DNA of 64,000 nt from positions 169,017 to 233,016 of the forward strand of contig NZ_JANCLX010000004.1 in assembly GCF_024295805.1 (NCBI RefSeq). Reading direction: 5' to 3'. The notes below the pieces were generated by a model. It was not told where the DNA came from. It saw nothing but the letters and a program-made list of their open reading frames with translations, and searched no databases. This document shows, piece by piece, positions 1 to 8,645 of this stretch; the stretch's first letter is position 1, and every line of letters starts with the position of its first letter. Origin of the DNA: Streptomyces cucumeris. Lineage in GTDB: Bacteria; Actinomycetota; Actinomycetes; Streptomycetales; Streptomycetaceae. Position numbers and translations under genes: made by a program.

Positions 1-70
1 GGCCGGCGGCGGCCCCGTCCGGCACCTGGGGGTGCCCACCCCTCGGGGGGGGGGGCCACGGCCCCTTCAC

Positions 71-87
71 GGCCCTGGGTCAGGGCC
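71..87 (-). terminator. Stem-loop just downstream of clpC
   Basis: A perfect 7-bp stem (GGCCCTG/CAGGGCC) with a 3-nt loop starts about 18 nt past the clpC stop on the minus strand. There is no clear T-run, which is common for Streptomyces terminators. Bases 1-70 are G/C-rich with further short inverted repeats and hold no gene I can support. Confidence 0.45.
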
Positions 88-105
88 ATGAGACACCAGG
101 AGGGC

Positions 106-2631
106 TTACGCCTCCTTGCTCAGGTTCGGGCCCGCACCACCGGTGGCGGACTCGACCGGCGGGGTGTCGGGCAGCGCCGACTTCTCCTCGCCGCGGAAGG
201 TGAACTTCTTCTCCTCACCTTCACCCTCGGTGTCCACGACCACGATGTGGCCCGGACGCAGCTCGCCGAAGAGGATCTTCTCCGACAGCACGTCCTCGAT
301 CTCGCGCTGGATCGTCCGGCGCAGCGGCCGGGCGCCCAGCACCGGGTCGTAGCCCCGCTTGGCCAGCAGCTTCTTGGCGACGCCACTGAGCTCGATGCCC
401 ATGTCGCGGTCCTTGAGCCGCTCGTCCACCTTGGTGATCATGAGGTCGACGATCTGGATGATGTCTTCCTCGGTGAGCTGGTGGAAGACCACGGTGTCAT
501 CGACACGGTTCAGGAACTCGGGGCGGAAGTGCTGCTTCAGCTCCTCGTTGACCTTGTTCTTCATCCGCTCGTAGCCGGTCTTCACATCGCCCTGGGCGGC
601 GAAGCCCAGGTTGAAGCCCTTGGAGATGTCCCGGGTGCCGAGGTTGGTGGTCATGATGATCACCGTGTTCTTGAAGTCCACGACCCGGCCCTGGGAGTCG
701 GTCAGCCGACCGTCCTCCAGGATCTGCAGCAGCGAGTTGAAGATGTCCGGGTGGGCCTTCTCGACCTCGTCGAAGAGAACCACGGAGAACGGCTTGCGGC
801 GCACCTTCTCGGTGAGCTGGCCGCCCTCCTCGTAGCCCACGTATCCGGGCGGCGAGCCGAAGAGCCGCGAGACGGTGTGCTTCTCGCTGAACTCCGACAT
901 GTCAAGCGAGATCATCGCGTCCTCGTCGCCGAAGAGGAACTCGGCGAGGGTCTTGCTGAGCTCGGTCTTACCGACACCGGACGGGCCCGCGAAGATGAAC
1001 GAGCCGCCGGGGCGCTTGGGGTCCTTGAGCCCCGCCCGCGTACGCCGGATGGCCTGGGAGAGCGCCTTGATGGCGTCCTTCTGGCCGATGACGCGCTTGT
1101 GGAGCTCGTCCTCCATGCGCAGCAGCCGGGAGGACTCCTCCTCGGTGAGCTTGAAGACCGGGATGCCGGTGGCCGTGGCCAGGACCTCGGCGATCAGCTC
1201 CTCGTCGACCTCGGCGACGACGTCCATGTCGCCGGCCTTCCACTCCTTCTCCCGCTTCGCCTTGGCGGCCAGGAGCTGCTTCTCCTTGTCGCGCAGGCCC
1301 GCAGCCATCTCGAAGTCCTGCGAGTCGATCGCGGACTCCTTCTCCCGGCGCACATCGGCGATCTTCTCGTCGAATTCGCGCAGGTCCGGCGGTGCGGTCA
1401 TCCGGCGGATCCGCATCCGGGAACCGGCCTCGTCGATCAGGTCGATCGCCTTGTCCGGCAGGAAGCGGTCCGAGATGTAGCGGTCGGCCAGGGTGGCGGC
1501 GGCGACCAGGGCCGAGTCCGTGATCGAGACGCGGTGGTGCGCCTCGTAGCGGTCCCGCAGACCCTTGAGGATCTCGATGGTGTGCGGCAGCGACGGCTCG
1601 GCGACCTGGATGGGCTGGAAGCGCCGCTCCAGGGCCGCGTCCTTCTCGAGGTACTTGCGGTACTCGTCGAGCGTGGTCGCGCCGATGGTCTGGAGCTCAC
1701 CGCGGGCCAGCATCGGCTTGAGGATGCTGGCGGCGTCGATCGCGCCCTCGGCGGCACCCGCACCCACCAGGGTGTGGAGCTCGTCGATGAACAGGATGAT
1801 GTCGCCGCGGGTGCGGATCTCCTTGAGCACCTTCTTCAGGCGCTCCTCGAAGTCACCGCGGTAGCGGGAGCCGGCGACCAGGGCGCCCAGGTCGAGGGTG
1901 TAGAGGTGCTTGTCCTTGAGGGTCTCGGGCACCTCGCCCTTGACGATGGCCTGGGCCAGGCCCTCGACGACCGCCGTCTTGCCGACGCCGGGCTCGCCGA
2001 TGAGGACCGGGTTGTTCTTGGTGCGGCGCGAGAGCACCTGCATGACCCGCTCGATCTCCTTCTCGCGCCCGATGACCGGGTCGAGCTTGGATTCGCGGGC
2101 GGCCTGGGTCAGATTGCGGCCGAACTGGTCCAGGACGAGCGAGGTGGAGGGCGTGCCCTCCGCCGGGCCGCCGGCGGTGGCGGCCTCCTTGCCCTGGTAG
2201 CCGGAGAGCAGCTGGATGACCTGCTGCCGCACCCGGTTCAGATCGGCGCCCAGCTTCACGAGGACCTGGGCGGCGACGCCCTCGCCCTCGCGGATCAGGC
2301 CGAGCAGGATGTGCTCCGTGCCGATGTAGTTGTGGCCGAGCTGAAGGGCCTCGCGGAGCGACAGCTCCAGGACCTTCTTGGCACGGGGGGTGAAGGGGAT
2401 GTGGCCGGACGGGGCCTGCTGGCCCTGACCGATGATCTCCTCCACCTGCTGGCGGACCGCCTCGAGCGAAATCCCGAGGCTCTCCAGGGCCTTAGCGGCG
2501 ACACCCTCACCCTCGTGGATCAGGCCCAGGAGGATGTGTTCGGTGCCGATGTAGTTGTGGTTGAGCATCCGGGCTTCTTCCTGAGCCAGGACGACAACCC
2601 GCCGCGCGCGGTCGGTGAACCTCTCGAACAT
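106..2631 (-). CDS. clpC: ATP-dependent Clp protease ATP-binding subunit ClpC
   Basis: Hsp100 unfoldase that feeds substrates to the ClpP peptidase in the cytoplasm. The 841-residue protein has two N-terminal Clp repeats (about 1-145), AAA module 1 with Walker A GEPGVGKT at 212-219, a UVR-type middle domain, and AAA module 2 with GPSGVGKT near 550, followed by the C-terminal D2-small domain. This is the full ClpC length. I chose the internal ATG giving [11 protein letters not shown], the invariant ClpC start; the open frame runs 21 codons further upstream but that stretch has no family similarity. The tail after the D2 domain is acidic and low complexity, as in other actinomycetes. It is monocistronic and faces away from the gene at 3094. 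ClgR is the known activator of clp genes in streptomycetes, and a possible site lies at 2751-2771. Confidence 0.97.
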   Translation of the reverse strand: MFERFTDRARRVVVLAQEEARMLNHNYIGTEHILLGLIHEGEGVAAKALESLGISLEAVRQQVEEIIGQGQQAPSGHIPFTPRAKKVLELSLREALQLGHNYIGTEHILLGLIREGEGVAAQVLVKLGADLNRVRQQVIQLLSGYQGKEAATAGGPAEGTPSTSLVLDQFGRNLTQAARESKLDPVIGREKEIERVMQVLSRRTKNNPVLIGEPGVGKTAVVEGLAQAIVKGEVPETLKDKHLYTLDLGALVAGSRYRGDFEERLKKVLKEIRTRGDIILFIDELHTLVGAGAAEGAIDAASILKPMLARGELQTIGATTLDEYRKYLEKDAALERRFQPIQVAEPSLPHTIEILKGLRDRYEAHHRVSITDSALVAAATLADRYISDRFLPDKAIDLIDEAGSRMRIRRMTAPPDLREFDEKIADVRREKESAIDSQDFEMAAGLRDKEKQLLAAKAKREKEWKAGDMDVVAEVDEELIAEVLATATGIPVFKLTEEESSRLLRMEDELHKRVIGQKDAIKALSQAIRRTRAGLKDPKRPGGSFIFAGPSGVGKTELSKTLAEFLFGDEDAMISLDMSEFSEKHTVSRLFGSPPGYVGYEEGGQLTEKVRRKPFSVVLFDEVEKAHPDIFNSLLQILEDGRLTDSQGRVVDFKNTVIIMTTNLGTRDISKGFNLGFAAQGDVKTGYERMKNKVNEELKQHFRPEFLNRVDDTVVFHQLTEEDIIQIVDLMITKVDERLKDRDMGIELSGVAKKLLAKRGYDPVLGARPLRRTIQREIEDVLSEKILFGELRPGHIVVVDTEGEGEEKKFTFRGEEKSALPDTPPVESATGGAGPNLSKEA

Positions 2632-3093
2632 CGTTAATCGCTCCTCAGAGCGGTCAGAAAGATCGGGGACGATCCCCTCCCTGTCCTTCCGCATGCTAGT
2701 CCCGCAACCCGGGACAGCTCATTCCAACTGCCGACAACCGTCCGGATCACCCCCGCTCGCGCGGGGCGAACAGCCACTGGCCTCCTGCCCGAACAGCCGA
2801 CAACTGCTCCAACCCGATGGTGCGAGACGATGTTCCCGCAGGCCAAGCGTCTACGCTCACCGCAGGTACGCCGATGGCGAACGCGGCTTCCACCTGACAC
2901 GCGGACCGCCCCTCCCACTAGGGATGTCTTACCCGCAAGGACTCACACTCCATGCCGCGCGGGCCGGTTCCATCCGCTACGGGCGAACAACCTTGCGCCC
3001 CTTCACCGCCCCCGCACCCCCGTGATCGCGCACACAGCGCATTCAACCGCCTACGGCACGTAACCTTCACGGAGGGAGCCAGTTGCTCTGGGC
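2632..3093. other. Intergenic region between clpC and the SCO3374-type gene
   Basis: A 462-bp divergent promoter region without a supportable gene. It should hold the clpC promoter (leftward) and that of the gene at 3094 (rightward). It contains a GC palindrome next to a GCGAAC box at 2751-2771. I looked for a SigR-type GGAAT-N18-GTT promoter for clpC and did not find a good one. Short open frames here have no recognisable product. Confidence 0.6.
2751..2771 (-). promoter_or_regulatory. Possible ClgR-like operator upstream of clpC
   Basis: Bases 2751-2766 form a 16-bp inverted repeat (CCCCGC-4 nt-GCGGGG) that runs into GGCGAAC (2765-2771). Read on the minus strand this gives GTTCGCC followed by GCG after 4 nt, close to the ClgR consensus GTTCGCY-N5-GCG as I remember it, but one base short in spacing. 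It lies about 120 bp upstream of the clpC start. Confidence 0.3.
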
Positions 3094-3708
3094 ATGATCT
3101 CCACCGCCAGGACCCCAGCGGTCCCGTCCGCCGCACCGGCATCCGACCGGACGGGCCGTCCGGCCGACCGGTCACGGTGGTACGAGCGCGAGCTGGGATG
3201 GCCGACGACCGGCAGCGATCCCGTCGAACTGCTCACGGGGGTGGCGTTCGACGTACTGGCACTGCCGGCCGTGGCCGGTTTCGCGATGCTGCGACGGGTA
3301 CCGGACACCGGTCCGGTCGCGATCGAGGGCCCCTGGATGCGGCTGCTGGTGGCCGCGGGCAGCGCCGACGAGCTGCCGGGACTGCTCGACTGGCTGGAGT
3401 GGGGCGGGGTTCCCCTGGACCTGACCGCGCTCGGCGCGGGGGGCCGGATCACCGCTCCGTGCCCCACCTCTTCCTGGCCACCGCCCGCGGCGCCGGGAGA
3501 GTGGCGCCCGCAGGAGGCCGCCGTATGGCTGCGGCCTCCCGAGCCGGGGGGCGAGGTGGAGCCGACCCTGCCGAGGACAGGCTTCGGGGGCGATGGGGGC
3601 GCCCCCGATCTCGTGCGGCTCGTGGGTGCGGCGGCTACGGAGTGCCACCGTGCCCGGTTGCTGCGCGCCCGGCCGCTGCCCAGACAGCGGCGAGCCGGGG
3701 AAGGGTGA
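3094..3708 (+). CDS. SCO3374-family protein of unknown function
   Basis: A 204-residue protein of the Streptomyces family that always seems to sit between clpC and lsr2. The segment from about 30 to 125 (WYERELGWPTTG, VAFDVLALP, LLDWLEWGGVPLDLTALG) resembles the N-terminal part of actinomycete bifunctional primase/polymerase-like proteins, but the catalytic residues of that family are not evident and no biochemical role should be assigned. No signal peptide or membrane helix is visible. The C-terminus is proline- and arginine-rich. A GGAGGG box lies 17 nt before the ATG, longer than ideal. The gene ends 5 nt from the convergent lsr2 stop, so the two transcripts probably overlap at their 3' ends. 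Confidence 0.75.
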   Translation: MISTARTPAVPSAAPASDRTGRPADRSRWYERELGWPTTGSDPVELLTGVAFDVLALPAVAGFAMLRRVPDTGPVAIEGPWMRLLVAAGSADELPGLLDWLEWGGVPLDLTALGAGGRITAPCPTSSWPPPAAPGEWRPQEAAVWLRPPEPGGEVEPTLPRTGFGGDGGAPDLVRLVGAAATECHRARLLRARPLPRQRRAGEG

Positions 3709-3713
3709 GGCGC

Positions 3714-4049
3714 TCAGCCGTTGGCCTTCTCATAAGCCTCGCGCACGGTCGCCGGAACACGGCCGCGGTCGTTGACCTCGTAGCCGTTCTCCTTCGCCCA
3801 CGCGCGGATCTTCGCGGTGTCCTGGCTGCCACCGGACGCCGCACGCGCCTTGCCCCGGCCGCCCGAGGCCCGGCCACCGGTGCGACGGCCGCTCTTGGTG
3901 TAGGGCTCCAGGGCGTCCCGGAGCTTGTCGGCGTTCGTGGTGGTGAGGTCGATCTCGTAGCTCTTGCCGTCCAGCGCGAACGTCACGGTCTCGTCCGCCT
4001 CGCCGCCGTCGAGATCGTCGACAAGAAGGACCTGAACCTTCTGTGCCAT
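3714..4049 (-). CDS. lsr2: Lsr2 nucleoid-associated protein
   Basis: H-NS-like xenogeneic silencer that bridges and silences AT-rich DNA. The 111 residues show the N-terminal oligomerisation domain (about 1-60, MAQKVQVLLVDDLDGG, then the EIDLT strand), a glycine/arginine-rich linker (about 65-80), and the C-terminal DNA-binding domain with the RGR minor-groove hook in NDRGRVPATV near the end. I chose the ATG for MAQKVQ, which matches all family members; an 18-codon upstream extension is open but not conserved. The TA-rich stretch at 4100-4160 is a plausible promoter region. Actinomycetes often have a second paralogue (LsrL); position next to clpC identifies this as the main copy. Confidence 0.95.
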   Translation of the reverse strand: MAQKVQVLLVDDLDGGEADETVTFALDGKSYEIDLTTTNADKLRDALEPYTKSGRRTGGRASGGRGKARAASGGSQDTAKIRAWAKENGYEVNDRGRVPATVREAYEKANG

Positions 4050-4265
4050 GAGGTTCCTTTCAGGGAAAACGGGGGTCGGTGCGGCCTTGGCCGCTGATGT
4101 CACACCCCCAGGTAATTACACTACGGGGGAATAGCAAACCGCCTTTCCCGAAAAAACACAAACCCCCCCGGGAAGGTTCGACCCATCCCACTAGCGGGAA
4201 GCCTGTGGGAAGCCGATGTTCCGGAGCTATGTGATAGGGGAGCGATTCGGACATAGGGCCCGCGA

Positions 4266-4787
4266 TCACAGTTGCAGAAGCATCCGGCTGTTGCCAAGGG
4301 TGTTCGGCTTCACCCGTTCGAGACCCAGGAACTCGGCGACGCCCTCGTCATAGGAACGGAGGAGCTCCGTGTAGACATCCCCGTCGACCGGTGTCTCGCC
4401 GATCTCCACGAAGCCGTGCTTGGTGAAGAAGTCGACTTCGAAGGTGAGGCAGAAAATGCGCCGGACCCCGAGCCAGCGCGCCGTCTGCAACAGCTTGTCG
4501 AGCACCAGGTGGCCTACACCACTGCCCTTGAGTGCGGGATGCACGGCGAGAGTGCGAACCTCCGCGAGGTCTTCCCACATGACGTGGAGTGCCCCGCAGC
4601 CAATGACCTCCGCGTCCTCGTCCCGCTCCGCGACCCAGAACTCCTGGATGTCCTCGTAAAGCATGACGGTCGCTTTGTCGAGCAGGATGCGATCGTCCAC
4701 GTAGGAGTCGATGAGGCGGCGCACGGCCCGCACATCGCTGGTCCGGGCCCGGCGGACGGTGACTACTTTTGATAGTGCGGAGGACAT
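4266..4787 (-). CDS. argA: Amino-acid N-acetyltransferase (N-acetylglutamate synthase-like GNAT)
   Basis: Short GNAT-fold enzyme of the type that serves as N-acetylglutamate synthase in actinobacteria (compare Rv2747 of Mycobacterium tuberculosis), making the first intermediate of arginine synthesis from acetyl-CoA and glutamate. The 173-residue protein has the acetyl-CoA loop LKGSGVGHLVLDKL around 105-118 preceded by the beta-4 strand VRTLAVHP, and the family-typical ARWLGVRRIFCLTFEVDFFTKHGF segment. It lacks the amino-acid kinase domain of enterobacterial ArgA. It stands alone on the minus strand, not in an arg operon, so the arginine role rests on family knowledge. Confidence 0.8.
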   Translation of the reverse strand: MSSALSKVVTVRRARTSDVRAVRRLIDSYVDDRILLDKATVMLYEDIQEFWVAERDEDAEVIGCGALHVMWEDLAEVRTLAVHPALKGSGVGHLVLDKLLQTARWLGVRRIFCLTFEVDFFTKHGFVEIGETPVDGDVYTELLRSYDEGVAEFLGLERVKPNTLGNSRMLLQL

Positions 4788-4809
4788 GACCGGACGCTAT
4801 CGCCCCGTG

Positions 4810-5205
4810 TCATCGCCCTGACTCACCGGGGCTCTCCCCCGGCTCCCCGAGTTGTGCCACGCGCATCGCATCGCGCAGTGCATCTCGCTGCTCTTCGGAC
4901 ATCATCCCGAAGAACGCGACGAGGGCCGCCGCCGGGTTGTCACTGGCCGACCACGCTTCGTTCATCAGTGCGGCCGAGTACGCGGCCCGCGTGGAGACGG
5001 CGGCATATCGATAGGCGCGGCCCTGAACCTCCCTGCGGAGCCAGCCCTTCTGATGGAGGTTGTCCATTACGGTCATGACCGTCGTGTAGGCGATCGAGCG
5101 TTCCCGCTGAAGGTCTTCCAGGACTTCCCGCACGGTGACCGGGCGGTTCCACTTCCACACCCGGGTCATGACCGCGTCTTCGAGCTCTCCCAATGGCCGA
5201 GGCAC
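4810..5205 (-). CDS. BlaI/MecI/CopY family transcriptional repressor
   Basis: A 131-residue winged-helix repressor. The N-terminal half (about 1-75) carries the Penicillinase_R fold: LGELEDAVMTRVWKWNRPVTVREVLEDL, then the recognition-helix segment IAYTTVMTVMDNLHQKGWLRR. The C-terminal half (MNEAWSASDNPAAALVAFFGMMSEEQRDAL) is the dimerisation region. BlaI-type repressors are normally inactivated by a BlaR1/MecR1 membrane sensor protease, but none is encoded nearby; actinomycetes often have such orphans. The AATAATAGT-containing stretch just upstream (5211-5222) is AT-rich for this genome and may be the promoter/operator, although I see no convincing TACA/TGTA palindrome. Confidence 0.88.
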   Translation of the reverse strand: MPRPLGELEDAVMTRVWKWNRPVTVREVLEDLQRERSIAYTTVMTVMDNLHQKGWLRREVQGRAYRYAAVSTRAAYSAALMNEAWSASDNPAAALVAFFGMMSEEQRDALRDAMRVAQLGEPGESPGESGR

Positions 5206-5331
5206 ACCGAGAATAATAGTGGGAGATGTCCAGGATGTCGGGAGATGCGCGCAGCAAACGACGACGTCCCGGGACGCGGTGCGTCCCGGGACGTACGGGC
5301 TGTGCGGAGTGCGGTCGCGGACGAGGGCCGG

Positions 5332-5511
5332 TCAGGACGCCTCTGACCCCGTGACCCGGCGGTCCGCCTCGGCGCGGGCCAGCGCCGCGTCCACCGCGGC
5401 GTCCTCCTTGGCCTTGTTCGCGCCACCCTGGCTCTTCACTATCGTCACGATCAACGCGATGAAGGCCACGGCCATCACCACGGACGGGATCAGTGCGGCG
5501 AGGTAATCCAC
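5332..5511 (-). CDS. Small single-pass membrane protein, unknown function
   Basis: A 59-residue protein with one strongly hydrophobic helix (about residues 2-25, YLAALIPSVVMAVAFIALIV) followed by a charged, alanine-rich cytoplasmic-looking tail (AKEDAAVDAALARAEADRR). I chose the GTG start because AAGGAGG lies 9 nt upstream of it; an ATG ten codons further upstream has no such site. No family is recognised. It is on the same strand as, and 126 bp upstream of, the BlaI-type repressor, and could be read with it. Confidence 0.7.
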   Translation of the reverse strand: MDYLAALIPSVVMAVAFIALIVTIVKSQGGANKAKEDAAVDAALARAEADRRVTGSEAS

Positions 5512-5575
5512 GGCTCCCGGCCTCCTTCTGCTCGAGGCCACCAGATTACGCGGCGCGGCAAGGACGGGGAGCGGA

Positions 5576-6349
5576 TCAGGCCGAGCGCACGGCGGACGCG
5601 GGTCCGCCCGCCACCGCCGGGTCCGCGGTCAGCCGGGACTCCTGCTCGGACGGCGGTGCGGGGCGGCGGCGCTTGGGCGGGAAGACCTCCGCGGGCGTCG
5701 GCACCGGGCGGCCCGGCCGCGGGGTGCCGCGCCCCGGCTCCTCGCGTTTCGGCCCCTCGCGGTCGCCGCGGTCCGGCGCGGCGGGCTTCTTGCGCGGCTC
5801 GCGCTCGGGCTCGTCGGCGCCCTCCGCGGCGCCGCCCGGCAGGGCGCGCAGCCTCGCCGCCGACGGCCGGGGGCGAGGCCGCAGCACGGTCACCGAACGC
5901 TCCGCGAGCCGGGCCCGCACACCCCGTTCGGCGACCCGCTCACAGTGGCCCAGCAGCGCCCGGCGGCGTGCGGCCTCACCGCCTCCGGCGGCCGCCGCGC
6001 AGAGCGTGCGCAGTGCGGCCAGATCCTCCGGGAGCGGCTCGTAACCGGCCGCCAGGGCGCCCTGGAGCTGCTCCAGGTATCCGGCGGCGGCGCCGGGAAG
6101 GGCGGCGCGGTAGCGGGCGAGCTCGTCGAGCAGGAACGCTCGCAGCCGCCCGCCCTCGCGGACCGCTTCGTCCACGGCCTCGGCGAGGCGGAGACAGTCC
6201 TGGACCTCCTCAGCCCGGTCCGGGCCGAGGGGTCCGGGAGTGGGGGTGACGGAATGGGGTTGGAGGGCGATGGCGAGGGCGCGTCGGAGCACACGCAGCT
6301 CATCCGCGCTGAACGCCATTCCGCCGCGGGATCCGTATGGCGTGGGCAT
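5576..6349 (-). CDS. Hypothetical protein with helical N-terminus and disordered tail
   Basis: A 257-residue protein with no recognised catalytic domain. Residues about 11-165 are predicted to be mostly helical (FSADELRVLRRALAIAL, AEEVQDCLRLAEAVDEAV, LRAFLLDELARYRAAL), and residues 165-257 are proline/arginine/glutamate-rich and probably disordered. The proposed ATG gives MPTPYGSRGG; a second ATG ten codons later (at 6319) is also possible and neither has a strong ribosome site, so a leaderless transcript is possible. No membrane segment or signal peptide. It is a conserved Streptomyces orphan as far as I can tell. Confidence 0.7.
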   Translation of the reverse strand: MPTPYGSRGGMAFSADELRVLRRALAIALQPHSVTPTPGPLGPDRAEEVQDCLRLAEAVDEAVREGGRLRAFLLDELARYRAALPGAAAGYLEQLQGALAAGYEPLPEDLAALRTLCAAAAGGGEAARRRALLGHCERVAERGVRARLAERSVTVLRPRPRPSAARLRALPGGAAEGADEPEREPRKKPAAPDRGDREGPKREEPGRGTPRPGRPVPTPAEVFPPKRRRPAPPSEQESRLTADPAVAGGPASAVRSA

Positions 6350-6800
6350 GGGGCGACTTTAAGTGCTAAGCGGACAAATTTCGCGAAGCATAGGAACGTG
6401 CGGCGCGTTGCGGTCGGGTGCCCTGCCCCGGGGTGGTCTGCGCCGCAGGTGGGAGGGGGTGTGGCGAAGGGGCGCGGAGCGGCGCCGGATCCGGCGCGGG
6501 ACGGCGCCCGGGACCGGGGAACGGGTCCCTCATGGGCCGCGGGAGACCCGCCGGGGCGCACCCCGCCGGGCCGTTCCACGGGTTCCGCTTGTCAATACGG
6601 AATTCGAAGAGTTGTGTTTCCGCCGCCATCGCCCGGCAGATGGCCGAGAGGCATCGAAGCCCTCCGGGGAATTCGCCGGAGGGGGGCCGCTCCGGGCCGG
6701 AATTCGGAATGACTCCGAGTTCGCAGGTGGTGACGGTGACGGGCTATTCCACCGGTCGCCGCCCCCGGACCGGAGCCGGGGGGCGACGCCCGTTTACCGC
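6350..6800. other. Intergenic region upstream of the 257-residue hypothetical gene
   Basis: A 451-bp gap between two minus-strand genes. Bases 6350-6385 are relatively AT-rich and are the likely promoter zone of the downstream hypothetical gene. Bases 6590-6730 also fall below the local GC level, with several GAATTC-like words, but no coding frame with convincing codon use is present. The coaX terminator-like hairpin lies at its right end. Confidence 0.55.
6755..6787 (-). terminator. Hairpin downstream of coaX
   Basis: Bases GTCGCC-G-CCCCCGG and CCGGGGGGCGAC form a long GC stem with a single-base bulge and a 7-nt loop, starting 14 nt after the coaX stop on the minus strand. No U-tract follows. 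It probably ends the pan/nad/coaX transcript. Confidence 0.5.
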
Positions 6801-7598
6801 TCAGCTCCGGGAGACGTTCCGCTCGTAGACCAGCCGGAGGCCGATCAGAGTCAGCCAGGGCTCGTGCTCGTCGATGACCGAGGAATCGCCGAGCACCATG
6901 GGGGCGAGCCCGCCGGTGGCGATGACGGTCACCTCCTCCGGGTCCTCCGCCAGCTCCCGCGCCATCCGCCGGACGATCCCGTCGACCTGGCCCGCGAAGC
7001 CGTAGAGGATGCCGGACTGCATCGCCTCGACCGTGTTCTTCCCGATCACGCTGCGCGGCCGGGCCAGCTCGATCTTGCGTAGCTGGGCGCCGCGCACCCC
7101 GAGTGCCTCGACCGAGATCTCGATACCGGGCGCGATCACGCCGCCCACGTACTCACCGCGCGAGCTGACCGCGTCGAAGGTGGTCGCGGTGCCGAAGTCG
7201 ACCACCACGCACGGGCCTTCGTACAGCTCGACGGCGGCCAGCGCGTTGATGATCCGGTCGGCGCCGACCTCCTTGGGGTTGTCCATCAGGATCGGCACAC
7301 CGGTTTTCACCCCCGGTTCGACCAGGACGGACGGCACATCGCCGTAGTAACGGCGGGTGACCTCGCGCAGTTCGTGCAGGACCGAGGGGACGGTGGAGCA
7401 GATCGAGATCCCCTCGATGCCGTCGCCCAGCTCCTCGCCGAGCAGCGGGTGCATCCCCATCAGCCCCTGGAGCAGCACGGCCAGTTCATCGGCGGTGCGG
7501 CGGGCGTCGGTGGAGATCCGCCAGTGCTCGACGATCTCGTCACCGTCGAACAGCCCCAGGACGGTGTGGGTGTTCCCCACGTCGATGGTCAGCAGCAT
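6801..7598 (-). CDS. coaX: Type III pantothenate kinase
   Basis: Phosphorylates pantothenate to 4'-phosphopantothenate, the committed step of CoA synthesis; type III enzymes are insensitive to CoA feedback. The 265 residues show the ASKHA fold: phosphate-1 loop LLTIDVGNTHTVLGLF at 2-17, the GADRIINALAA motif near 105, the phosphate-2 motif VVDFGTATTFDAVS near 130, and the GGVIAPGIEIS segment. This is the standard CoaX length. It follows nadC by 3 nt on the minus strand, so it is the last gene of the pan/nad operon, which fits a shared control of CoA and NAD precursors. Confidence 0.95.
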   Translation of the reverse strand: MLLTIDVGNTHTVLGLFDGDEIVEHWRISTDARRTADELAVLLQGLMGMHPLLGEELGDGIEGISICSTVPSVLHELREVTRRYYGDVPSVLVEPGVKTGVPILMDNPKEVGADRIINALAAVELYEGPCVVVDFGTATTFDAVSSRGEYVGGVIAPGIEISVEALGVRGAQLRKIELARPRSVIGKNTVEAMQSGILYGFAGQVDGIVRRMARELAEDPEEVTVIATGGLAPMVLGDSSVIDEHEPWLTLIGLRLVYERNVSRS

Positions 7599-7601
7599 GG
7601 G

Positions 7602-8645
7602 TCAGTTCACCTCGGCCTCGCGCAGGTCCAGGCCGATGTCCAGGATCGGGGACGAGTGGGTGAGCGCGCCGACCGCCAGATAGTCCACACCGGTCTCGGC
7701 GTAGTCACGGGCGTTGGCGAGCGTCAGCCGGCCCGAGGACTCCAGGGCGGCACGGCCCGCGACCAGCTCGACGGCCTGACGGGTCTGCTCCGGGGTGAAG
7801 TTGTCGAGCAGGATCAGATCCGCGCCCGCCTCCAGGACCGGCGGGATCTGGTCGAGGGTGTCCACCTCCACCTCGATCGGCAGCTCCGGGAACCGGGCGC
7901 GCACCGCGGTGAACGCCTCCGCCACCCCGCCCGCCGCGACCACGTGGTTGTCCTTGACCAACGCCGCGTCCGACAGCGACATCCGGTGGTTGACCCCGCC
8001 GCCGCAGCGCACCGCGTACTTCTCCAGCGCGCGCAGCCCCGGGGTGGTCTTGCGGGTGTCGCGCACCTTCGCCTTCGTGCCCTCCAGGGCGTCCGCCCAG
8101 GCGCGGGTCGCGGTGGCGACACCGGACAGCCGGCACAGCAGGTTGAGCGCGCTGCGCTCGGCGGTGAGCAGGTCCCGGGTGCGGGTGCGGACGCTCAGCA
8201 GCTTCTGCCCGGCCTCGACCCGGTCGCCGTCCTCGACGTGCCGCTCGACATCGAACGCGTCGATGCAGACGACCGAGAGGATCGCCTCGGCGATCCGCAG
8301 CCCCGCGACGGTGCCCGCCTCCCGGGCGGTGAAGTCACCGGTGGCATAGGCGTCCTCGGTGATGGTGGCGACCGTCGTGACGTCCACGCCGTGGTTGAGG
8401 TCCTCCTCGATCGCCATATGCGCGATGTCCTCGACCTGGACCGGGTCCAGCCCGGCCAGCGTCAGCAGCGCGGCGAGATCGGGGTCGAGGCCGCACTCGT
8501 AGGTGCCGTCGTCCTCGGCGGTGGCGGTGGCGGTGTCGCAGCCGCACGCGTCACCGCAGCCGCCGCCCGCCCCCTCGTCGGCGAGGCCGGCCGGGAGCAG
8601 CGGCAGGGCCACGGGCAGTCGGAGGTCGTCGGGGGTGCTGCTCAC
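7602..8645 (-). CDS. nadC: Nicotinate-nucleotide pyrophosphorylase (carboxylating)
   Basis: Quinolinate phosphoribosyltransferase: quinolinate + PRPP to nicotinate mononucleotide + CO2, in de novo NAD synthesis. Of 347 residues, the first 60 are an actinomycete-specific extension with a cysteine/glycine-rich patch (GAGGGCGDACGCD near 25-37). The core has LNLLCRLSGVATATRAW, the DTRKTTPGLRALEKYAVRCGGGVNHR substrate loop region, and the barrel motif ILLDNFTPEQ. The GTG start overlaps the nadB stop by four bases (GTGA), indicating translational coupling. The cysteine-rich N-terminus is not part of the known catalytic site. Confidence 0.95.
   Translation of the reverse strand: MSSTPDDLRLPVALPLLPAGLADEGAGGGCGDACGCDTATATAEDDGTYECGLDPDLAALLTLAGLDPVQVEDIAHMAIEEDLNHGVDVTTVATITEDAYATGDFTAREAGTVAGLRIAEAILSVVCIDAFDVERHVEDGDRVEAGQKLLSVRTRTRDLLTAERSALNLLCRLSGVATATRAWADALEGTKAKVRDTRKTTPGLRALEKYAVRCGGGVNHRMSLSDAALVKDNHVVAAGGVAEAFTAVRARFPELPIEVEVDTLDQIPPVLEAGADLILLDNFTPEQTRQAVELVAGRAALESSGRLTLANARDYAETGVDYLAVGALTHSSPILDIGLDLREAEVN

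Noticed and set aside
88..2637. An 849-codon plus-strand frame opposite clpC
   Set aside because: The minus strand encodes a full ClpC; the opposite frame is its shadow.
2632..2760. SigR-type promoter for clpC
   Set aside because: I looked for GGAAT-N18-GTT on the minus strand. GGAAT occurs, but 18 nt downstream the sequence is GGA, not GTT.
4060..4269. A 69-codon minus-strand frame upstream of lsr2
   Set aside because: It covers the probable lsr2 promoter region, has poor codon preference and no ribosome site.
6366..6629. An 87-codon minus-strand frame in the gap upstream of the 257-residue hypothetical gene
   Set aside because: The translation is proline/arginine low complexity after a short normal-looking start, with no ribosome site. 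Not enough to call a gene.
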